Source of the DNA: Flaveria trinervia
Lineage: Eukaryota; Streptophyta; Magnoliopsida; Asterales; Asteraceae
Direction: 5' to 3'
NCBI GenBank assembly: GCA_025506515.1
Contig: CM046454.1
Coordinates: 38,541,440-38,605,439, forward strand
DNA: 64,000 bases
Below the pieces are notes generated by a model. It worked only from the letters and a program-made list of their open reading frames with translations. It ran no database searches and was not told the origin of the DNA. This document shows, in pieces, positions 56,566-64,000 of the stretch. The first letter of the stretch is position 1; every line of letters starts with the position of its first letter. A program made the translations under genes and the position numbers.

Positions 56566-57450
56566 GCGTATCACTAATCATGACCTCTGACGTGATGAAG
56601 CAAGTTAAAGAGTTTCAAGATGAGGCACTGAAAGAAGATCATCTTAACTCTAAAAGAACGAGAGGTCTGGTTGGGGAATTGGGTGAAAACACATTTGGTG
56701 TTAAAACCTGATTTGGACAGGTGTGGATTCCTTGTTTTGGGGATCTACGGGTGAAGATTTTGGATGAAGCTCACAAGACTCGATACTCCATTCGTCTCGG
56801 TGCTACAAAGATGTACCAAGACACAAAGATTATTGGTGGCCGGGTATGAAGCGTGATGTGGTGGAGTATGTGAGTAAGTGTCTTACTTGTCTACAGGTGA
56901 AGGCCGAACATTAGAAGCCGTATGGGAAGATCCAACCTTTGGATATACCAGAATGGAAGTGGGAGCACATCACCATGGATTTCATTACGAAGCTGCCACG
57001 TACTCCGAAAGGGTATGATGCTATATGGGTGATTGTTGACCGTTTGACGAAGAGTGCTCACTTCCTACCGATCCGCGAGACATATTCATCCGAGAGGTTG
57101 GCTGATCTGTTTATCAAGTAAATTGTAACTTGTTATGGTGTGCTGGTGTCTATTGTGTCTTATCGCGACACTTGGTTTACATCCAAATTTTGGAAGAAGT
57201 TCCACGACGCGATGGGGACGAGGTTACACATCAGTACGGCTTACCATCCCCAGACTGATGGTCAGTTGGAAAGGTCCATTCAGATATTGGAGGACATGCT
57301 TCAGGCATGTGTGATTGATTTTGGGGGAAGTTGGGATGACCACTTACCGTTAGCTAAATTCTAATACAACAACAATTATCATGCTAGCATTGGTATGCCA
57401 CCTTATGAGATGCAATACAGTAGGAGATGCAGAACACCCATCTGTTGGGT
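56566..57450 (+). pseudogene. G-C integrase core
   Basis: Zinc-binding HHCC remnants (EAHKTRYSIRLGATKMYQD, KCLTCLQVKAEH) lie at 56765-56915. The core has MDFITKLPRT (D), then VSIVSYRDTWFTSKFW, in which the catalytic Asp of SDRD is Tyr, and HPQTDGQLERSIQILEDML with the Glu kept. Stops at 56912, 57119 and 57362 break it. It is inactive. Confidence 0.88.
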
Positions 57451-58016
57451 GACATCGGTCAGAAGGAGTTGGGGAGCGTTGAGGTAATTGAGGCTACGAC
57501 TGAAAAGCTCGAAAAGATCAAGGCCTTCATGAAGGCAGCCAAAGATAGACAGAAGTCGTATGATGATAAACGACACAGACCGATTGAGTTCCAGGTGGGT
57601 GACCGAGTTATGTTGAAGGTCTCACCTTGGAGGGTATCATTCGTTTCTGAAAGCAGGGCAAGTTGAGCCCAAGGTACATAGGCCATTTCCGAATCATTGC
57701 TCGAGTAGGAGAAGTGGCCTATAGACTGGAGTTGCCACATGAGTTAAGTGGAATTCACCCGACATTCCATGTATCTCACCTAAGAAAGTGCTTGACGGAT
57801 GAAGACATGATTGTTCCACTCGAGGACATCGAAGTAGACGAACGACTCAATTATGTGGAGCAACCAGTGGCAATCATCGATCGAAAAGATAAAAGACTGA
57901 GAAATGAAGTGGTTCCTCTTGTGCATGTACAGTGGAAGCACATGAAGGGATCCGAGTCAACGTGGGAGACTGAGGAAGAAATGGGACAGCATTACCCACG
58001 TTTGTTCGAGGAATAA
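57451..58016 (+). pseudogene. G-C integrase C-terminal domain with chromodomain-like tail
   Basis: Two blocks overlap by a frameshift at ~57660: RHRPIEFQVGDRVMLKVSPW, then YRLELPHELSGIHPTFHVSH, LRKCLTDEDMIVPLEDIEVD and the tail VHVQWKHMKGSESTWETEEE. It ends at a stop at 58014-58016, followed by the polypurine tract TTTAAGGGGGGCAGACT (58039-58055). Confidence 0.87.
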
Positions 58017-58055
58017 CAGGTTTCGGGGACGAAACCTATTTAAGGGGGGCAGACT

Positions 58056-58398
58056 TGTAACACCCGGTTATTTATTTATTTTGAAGCCGACGAAGGAAGA
58101 AAAATAAATAAAGTCCAAAGTCGAGGGACCAAACTCGCCAACAAGAGAAAGTTAGGTATGTGGTGATATTTGAAGGGAGAGGGCAACCATTACCCTCTCC
58201 CAACACTCACATGTTCAGCAAACAAAAGAGGAGAAGAGAGAAAGGGAGAAAAGAGGAAGAAAAGTTGGTTCGGGTTGGTTCAAGTGAGCAAAATCGTTAA
58301 GGAGCGGGTCAAATCGAAGATGTTCTCATTGTGGTCATTTGTGTGAGTTCTAAGACCCCTCTTTTACACGTTTTTGAATGATTTGGGGCTAGAACACA
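58056..58398 (+). repeat. G-C 3' LTR, truncated
   Basis: The first 343 bp match 51167-51509, ending at GGGGCTAGAACACAT. Sequence then switches to a gypsy integrase fragment. About 1.57 kb of the LTR is missing. Confidence 0.9.
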
Positions 58399-58425
58399 TG
58401 GTATGCCACCTTATGAGATGCTATA
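58399..58425 (+). pseudogene. 27-bp scrap of gypsy integrase flanking C4
   Basis: GGTATGCCACCTTATGAGAT is identical to G-C at ~57392-57411, inside integrase. It cannot be part of the LTR that precedes it. The junction shares only AT with both parents, so it is an illegitimate join with another gypsy copy. C4 is inserted directly after CTATA (58421-58425), its presumed target duplication. Confidence 0.75.
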
Positions 58426-58945
58426 TGTTGGTCCATGTGATCGATGAACAGTACAATTGATAGGATAATTTGATCAATATCAAACACACAAACAAATAAC
58501 AACAATTGAGAAGTGAATATGATGAATCAAGACATAATTGGTACTCAAATGAACAAACTCACTCAATAACAATAAGCACAATTGTATTTCAATGAAGTAA
58601 CTGCTTAGAAATGGTAGCTTGCAACAGAATTCCACGATTAGGGTTTTGCAAGCTTACCGAACAAAGTGAAATGACAATAGTATATATAGCAGTCATAGAT
58701 TCGCTGACAGTTTCGCTACCAGCGAAACTGTCATGCCGAAACTATAGTTTCGCCCGGCAGAACACAAGTTCGCCGGGTAAACCAAAATAGCAAACTGTGA
58801 GCGAATGTATAGATTCGCTCACAGTTTCGCTGGACTGCCAAAACTGCTAATTACAAACAAAATACAAAATGAAACTAACAAAAGTCCTATTACAATGTAA
58901 AGTAAACATCTATACTAAAGTGAGTCCAACCTAACATGATCTTCA
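58426..58945 (-). repeat. C4 3' LTR
   Basis: It starts TGTTGGTCCATGTGATCGAT and ends GATCTTCA, 520 bp. A TATATA box is at ~58680-58686, with AGTTTCGC/GCGAAACT words at 58695-58835 upstream in transcription sense. The polypurine tract CCAACCTAGGGGGAGTAT (minus strand) follows at 58946-58963. It differs from the C2 LTRs noticeably in the first 120 bp. Confidence 0.92.
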
Positions 58946-58975
58946 ATACTCCCCCTAGGTTGGACCTCACTATCT

Positions 58976-61552
58976 TCACTTCTCTTGATTTGACTCGTCG
59001 GCTCCGGTTTCCTCTGCTGCTGTTGTGCTATCTTCATCACCTCCTGCAGCAACATCTTTAGAAGCTTCAGCCACTGATCCTCCAAGGTTAGTTCCTGCAT
59101 CACCAGCTTCCTCAGAATGACCACTAGCTCTAGCAAACTGCCTGGTCATGTCTTGAACATCCATGGCAAAGTCATCTTGTGCTCTCACCTTTTCAGCAAA
59201 CTCTTTACCTCCGCCCGTACTCCTCGTATTTTGTTTGCCACATTCATCATAAACAAGCTTGCCTCTTTTCGTGTTTCCTCTCCTGCCCCAGCCTTAATAT
59301 GATTTTCACAAAGAGTCAAGAGATCTTCATCACTGAAGCTGAATAATTCCATCGGGTCAAACACCCTAAACTCTTTTCCGTGTTTGGCTCTAATCACCGC
59401 CTCGCCAGTGTTATTATCATAAAACCACTTTTCAAAGTCCTGTAAACGTTGGGGAAGAGGATCAGCCAATCTTACCCTGTTTACAGTCTTTGGTGGTTTG
59501 ACTCTCAAAACAATCCTCCCTTTGCCAGTCTCCCAGTCTATATCTTTCTTTGATCTTTTTCGTTCAGCCTTCATGTATCCAAATGATCAAAATTATCATT
59601 AAGTCCATTTTTAATTACCTTCTCAAGAAATACTGCCTTTTCACTTAAATGAGCATTAATCAAAGGCAAAGTGGCCAACCGTCTCAGATCCCATTTGGGC
59701 AAGGTCTTAAAAGCCTTCCTCTTGAGCATGTAGCTGATATGACCTCCTCTTCTTTTAATCATAAACATCTTTAAACTAGGATTATAACACCAACTTATTA
59801 TCCTCTTGTCTGCCTCTTTCCTGCTTAAACCTTCCATATTTTGAAACAAAGGAGTAAGTTCTTCAGCCTCCTTCTCCTTCACCAACCAGTCATTTTTATC
59901 CATCTCAAACACATCAGCTTCATCATCTCCCTTCTTAGCAACATACACCAGTGGTCTCTCATCTACTCATAAAACTCTGGTTCAGAATCATAATCAACCA
60001 ATTGCTCATCCTCCTCTTCTTCATCAATCAAACCTTTTCTTTTATCAGCATTCCCTCAGTGGTAGCAGTAACAACCACTTCTTCACCCACACTATCCTTA
60101 TCAAAATCAAACTGTAGGTTAACAACCCTGCTTCAATAATATCATCATCCTCATTTCTTCCAGCATCTTCTCTTGGGATCTCTTGTTCCCCTGCTTCAGT
60201 ATTAGCTGCTCCAGAAGTGCCCTCTCCTACCTTGGATGAAGTACCCACATTCAAGAATGAGTACTTAGATATATCAGTCATATCATCTAACTCAGATTGA
60301 GTTAGTTGACTAGGTAGGCCAGCAGCAGCTTTCATCTGAGAGATTTCTTCAAACAATCTCTTAATCAAATTATTCTGGTCAACCAACATCTTTTTCATTC
60401 CTTCAATTACCTCATCCTTCTGTTTTTCCCTAATCTCCTGATTCGTCAGTTTAGTCTTTATCATACTCAACTCATTGGCCAATGAAGTATTTAGACTACG
60501 AATAACATCCTCATCAAGACCAGCACTAGCCTCTTTCCTTGCTGTGAAACCCTCGTGTCGATGTTTTGATCTCCGTTCAGGCTCAACAAAGTCAGTTTTC
60601 TTTTTAGATCTCCGTTCTTTCTCCACCCTTATCTCCTCTGCTTGTGCATCTATATCTTCTTCAAAATCATAATCTTTCTCTTTTGCATATCTCTTTCTCT
60701 TCTTAGCTGCATCAGCTTGTTGCACCCTTGTTTCCTCAGTCCTTTTGTTTTCAGACTCAACGACCCGTCTGATATAATTCCAGCGTTCTGGAGGGTACAT
60801 ATTTTCCCAGAGATGGGTGATTTTACCACTGAAATCATGGCGGATAGCACAGCAATCAGCAAATATCCGAGGGTTCATCTGCACTAATCTCTTGACTTCA
60901 CCATGTTTAGGAACATCAGGAATAAGATCATCAATAATCTTGAATAAAGCGAGGATATAACAACCATTTATCCTTCTTCACAGCCATCACATTCTCTGCC
61001 ATACACGCAAAGATCAGTCTAGCAATGTTTGCTTTCTCCCCTTTACAACATATCACCATAGCTTTGGCCCAGTCAAGATTAAGTCCATCGGATCCACCCT
61101 TACGGTGATCTAAGCACATAATAAAAACATGAGCTATATATCTCCATTCCTTAGATAAAAAAGACTTTTTAATCTCCTTCCTCGAACCAAAAGCTGGTCC
61201 CTCATACCCCATTTGTCTGAAAGCTTGGAATACTTCAGACTCGTCATATCCACTTCATCACCAGTATCATCTTCTAGTCTAAGAATCCTCGACACGCTCT
61301 CAGCAGTAATAGTTATATCATGATCAAACACTCTAGCTGTGATTCTCTGTACATCTCCTCCAGTGTTGTATTCTGCTGATCTCAAAAATCTCTAATATGA
61401 AGATCATAGATAGTGGGTGAGTGAGAGATAGCATATGCAATGGGTGATCTCTGAAGCCATCTAATGCAGTCACGAAATCCGGCCGCCTTTGGAATAGTAT
61501 CGTCTAATATGGCAGTGATGTTATTCCTCTCATCAAACTTGAGATTCGCCAT
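58976..61552 (-). pseudogene. C4 additional ORF (aORF)
   Basis: The start ATG is at 61550-61552 (MANLKFDERNN), 6 nt after an acceptor-like CTTCTCAG. The blocks in order are: SPIAYAISHSPTIYDLHIRDF; VFDHDITITAESVSRILRLE (61134-61385); AVKKDKWLLYPRFIQ (60931-61212); the long middle 60045-60884 with MNPRIFADCCAIRHDFSGKI and a coiled coil (IKTKLTNQEIREKQKDEVIE); EGLSRKEADKRIISWCYNPS (59571-59948); and KWFYDNNTGEAVIRAKHGKE (59185-59574). The tail TAAEETGADESNQEK ends at a stop at 58976. About six single-base frame breaks separate them. Intact length would be about 850 residues. No membrane span or signal peptide. Function unknown. Confidence 0.75.
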
Positions 61553-62500
61553 GATAACCTGAGAAGAACAACAAATAAATTTGAATAAGAAATATTGAAA
61601 AGAAGAAAATAAAACAAAAAAAAAAGAAACAATCAATTTCGGCAAGCGAAACAATAGTTTCGCTCACTAAGACATGATAGTTTCGCTGACTCAAAGACAA
61701 TTTCGACAAGGAAAACAAACAGTTTCGACAAGCGAAACTATAATTCGCTCATTGAAACTTGTTATTTTCGCAGAACAAAAATTAGTTTCGACAAGATTAG
61801 AATAAATTAAAGTAGTTTCGCAATTAGTTTCACCAAATATTAACTTAGTTTCGCTATTACAAATTAGTTTCGCTGACATAAGAAAATACAAGCGAAACTG
61901 TGTAAATTAAAGATCAGTCATTGCGAAATTAGAAAAGATATGGCGAAATTGTTAAGTTTGCTCGGACAGCATAACTTTACAGTTTCGCAGAAAAGATGTG
62001 AACTTTCGTTCAATTTCGCAGAGAAATTAGTAGTTTCGCTGAACGAACAGCGAAACCACCGAAGAGACACAATCTAGATAACTTGAGAATAGACTATTTA
62101 ATCCAGATTAGAAGGTGAATCAGTGTTCGAAACTCACATACGAAGTGAATCTCACGAAAAATCAGACCAAATCACAAACACAAATCAAAATCGCCTTAAA
62201 GTTACGGAAAAACCCTAAAAGAGAAACTGAGCGGTTGTGCGAAATTATGAGAGAAAATTCGCAAACATGACTTATATAGCAAATAGTTTCGCAGACAGCG
62301 AAACTATAAATTCGTCTGGCGATTTACAGTTTCGCGCAGTGAAACTGTAATTTCGCTAATTTACAGATTCGCCCAGTGAAACTATAATTTCGCTAATTTA
62401 CAGTTTCGCCCAGTGAAACTGTAATTTCGCTAGGAGGAACTGATTAACAAATTATCCAACCTAGCGAAATTGCAGTTTCGCTTGCGAAATTATTAGCGAA
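61553..62500 (-). promoter_or_regulatory. C4 internal promoter-like module and spliced leader before aORF
   Basis: Reading right to left, three tandem 37-bp units (62322-62432) each hold ACAGTTTCGCCCAGTGAAAC-type hairpins. A TATATAAG box is at 62272-62279. About 105-140 nt further on lies a donor (GTAT|GTGAGTTTCG, intron from 62137). The acceptor TTGTTCTTCTCAG ends at 61559, right before the aORF ATG. The predicted 579-nt intron carries many more AGTTTCGC words (61640-62060). Every element has its counterpart in C2 at 8804-9600. Transcription from here is inferred. Confidence 0.55.
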
Positions 62501-63654
62501 AGAATACTTTTCACCATTAATTTTATTATTTATTATATTTAATTATTTTTTTAATTATAATACTTAAAGGAAGCACATCTAATAATGAGATCTAAAATAA
62601 TCAGAGATCACATTCTCTAAATATTTTAGAACATAAAGATGATCAAAAAATCATCTACCAGTCATGAGATCATACTGAATACAAGATCTGATCACAATCT
62701 GCACAGAAACAACTGAAATTAGAACAAATCAATAACGATTGCTGATATAATTGTCCACTTAAACTCATGCCTTATCCTTTTTCGAACAACAGCTTATGAT
62801 TCATTTAAGGTTCGATTAGATGCTTTAAAATGCAAGACCCCACAATCATTTGTAAAACAAAAACCCTCACCCAACCTCAGGATTTCTTGAATTATGAATC
62901 AATCTTCAAAGAACAAGGTTTGTGAATTAGTGTGCAAATGATTATCAACAGAATATTTCATTCTGAGAGAAATTCATCGATAAGATGATTTGACATAATT
63001 ATATCAAAATGGTGAGAGCTCCAGATCTATACTCACGTATAACAGAGGAGATAACCATTTGAACATGTGCTGATGAGAGCTCCAGGTCAGTACTATCGTA
63101 CAGCAGAGGAGATCATCACTCCAGGTCAGTACTCACGTACAGCAGAGGAGATAAGCACAGACACAAGACATCTTGACACTAAATATACCAGCAGAGGATG
63201 ATGACAAAACAAAGCAAAATGAACGAAAGATTCATTCTCAATCCAATTTTTGTCAGGACTCAGTTTTTGTGCAATCCAAAACGATTGAGTAAATCCAGAC
63301 ATTCTTAAGCATAAAGTTTAATTTAATCAAAAAGCTGCTGTCTACTTCATTCGTCAGGCAGAGTCTATCAAGCATATCGTTAAAGAATCTGATCCATTTC
63401 CTTTTTTTTAATGTGAAACAGAATCCAGTAACAGTTACTATCATTTCTCATAGAAGTACTGGTCATGTAAATAAAATTTTTAGAGAATATACAATCATTT
63501 CTCATCATGTTAAATTCCAATCTCAGAATAATGATATTACTCCCCCAAATTTATTTTCATATTGCGATTATTATCAATGAATGTTCATTTTAATAATTAT
63601 TTTATGTGTGTTTAAAATTTTTTGTTTAATAAAGAAATAGAAAATGAAAAATTT
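62501..63654 (-). other. C4 spacer between RNase H and internal promoter
   Basis: Counterpart of 9601-10693 in C2. It carries the ~45-bp repeat with AGGTCAGTACT...GTACAGCAGAGGAGAT words at 63011-63160 and a minus-strand purine tract AAATTTGGGGGAGT near 63540-63553. The small open frame of C2 (HLHTN.QTL) is broken here by stops. No gene is called. Confidence 0.6.
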
Positions 63655-64000
63655 TTAAAAAGATATTAACCCAAGCATAGAAATCAATTCATAAAAACGA
63701 GGTTTATCAAATGTTTTTGTGAAAAGATCAGCTTTTTGATTTTTTGTATCGATGGATATAATATTAATGAAACCCTTCTCTTGAGCATCACGAATAGCAT
63801 GGATTCGTGTTTCAATATGCTTTGTGCGGGAATGATGAATGGGGTTTTTAGCAATTCCAATGGCAGCCTCATTGTCACAGAATAAAGGTGTATGAAGGAA
63901 ATTAATGCCATAATCAATCATTTGATGTTGGATCCAGAGAACTTGAGAGCAGCAGCTGGAGGCAGCAATATATTCAGCTTCCCCTGTAGAAAGAGACAGT
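63655..64000 (-). pseudogene. C4 RNase H, C-terminal end (partial)
   Basis: It reads from the window edge: LSTGEAEYIAASSCCSQVLW, then IQHQMIDYGINFLHTPLFCD, DNEAAIGIAKNPIHHSRTKH, ADLFTKTF and a stop after MLGLISF at 63655. The RNase H Glu and Asp (GEAEY, CDNEAA) are intact and the frame is open to base 64000, so this domain looks better preserved than in C2. The rest of pol is outside the window. Confidence 0.88.

Larger units (their letters stand above)
51167..58398 (+). mobile_element. G-C: Ty3/gypsy element with truncated 3' LTR
   Basis: The 5' LTR is 51167-53079 and the 3' LTR 58056-58398 (first 343 bp only). Between them are PBS, gag, protease, RT, RNase H, integrase and chromodomain-like tail in gypsy order on the plus strand. 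It is related to G-A (same LTR ends TGTAACACC, similar gag and pol tail). Stops often sit where one C-to-T or G-to-A change would restore a sense codon, and the gag ATG is lost. It inserted into the C3 aORF (left flank GCATT at 51162-51166), but the right flank is not C3. Confidence 0.9.
58426..64000 (-). mobile_element. C4: second copy of the C2 copia family (3' half, continues past window)
   Basis: LTR 58426-58945, polypurine tract, aORF, internal promoter-like module, spacer and the end of RNase H follow C2's layout in the same order, spacing and strand. The 5' part lies beyond 64000. Its aORF is somewhat better preserved than C2's. The family has at least two copies 52 kb apart in the same orientation. 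Confidence 0.92.

Overview
This is a 64 kb piece of a eudicot plant nuclear genome, most likely from the daisy family (Asteraceae). The family guess rests on remembered resemblance of the extra ORF found in the copia elements to proteins common in Asteraceae annotations, so it is an inference. Nearly everything is transposable-element DNA. I see one convincing host gene, an intron-less serine-rich protein gene at 32594-33313 (+). There is no rRNA or tRNA gene, CRISPR array or bacterial-style operon.

Layout. (1) <1-~25919: an old Ty1/copia element on the minus strand (C1). Its gag is split by two later insertions: a complete copia element, C2 (5718-18019, minus strand, TSD AAGCT), and an internally deleted Ty3/gypsy element, G-A (18436-24095, plus strand, TSD ATTTT). 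(2) 25920-37129: AT-rich intergenic DNA. It holds a hAT MITE (26262-26917, TSD ATGGTCGT), a relic copia LTR split by a Harbinger-type MITE (27249-28158, TSD TAA), a non-autonomous CACTA element (28253-31194, TSD TTG), a fold-back MITE (31680-31982, TSD TTA) and the host gene. (3) 37130-51166: the 3' end of another minus-strand copia element, C3, consisting of its LTR and its extra ORF. The extra ORF is split by a nearly full-length Ty3/gypsy element, G-B (39047-49737, minus strand, TSD AGTTG). (4) 51167-58398: a plus-strand gypsy element, G-C, with a truncated 3' LTR. (5) 58426->64000: a second copy of the C2 family, C4, on the minus strand. It runs off the window and sits in a scrap of gypsy integrase.

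How the parts work together. C1, C2 and C4 show copia domain order (gag, protease, integrase, RT, RNase H), though only the RNase H end of C4 is in the window. G-B and G-C show gypsy order, with integrase last and a chromodomain-like tail. All coding regions are broken by frameshifts, stops or catalytic substitutions, so none looks autonomous. C2, C3 and C4 carry an additional ORF (aORF) downstream of pol, or downstream of where pol would be, as in SIRE/Maximus-type copia elements.

The most interesting signal is in the C2/C4 family. The non-coding DNA between RNase H and the aORF carries a U3-like module: a TATATA box beside clustered AGTTTCGC/GCGAAACT words, as in the LTR. It is followed by a conserved GTGAGT donor and a pyrimidine-AG acceptor just before the aORF ATG. 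This predicts that the aORF has its own promoter and a spliced leader. A second signal is that every LTR family here carries its own reiterated short CG-containing word. One such word (TCGCACGACTGA-like) is shared by three different families.
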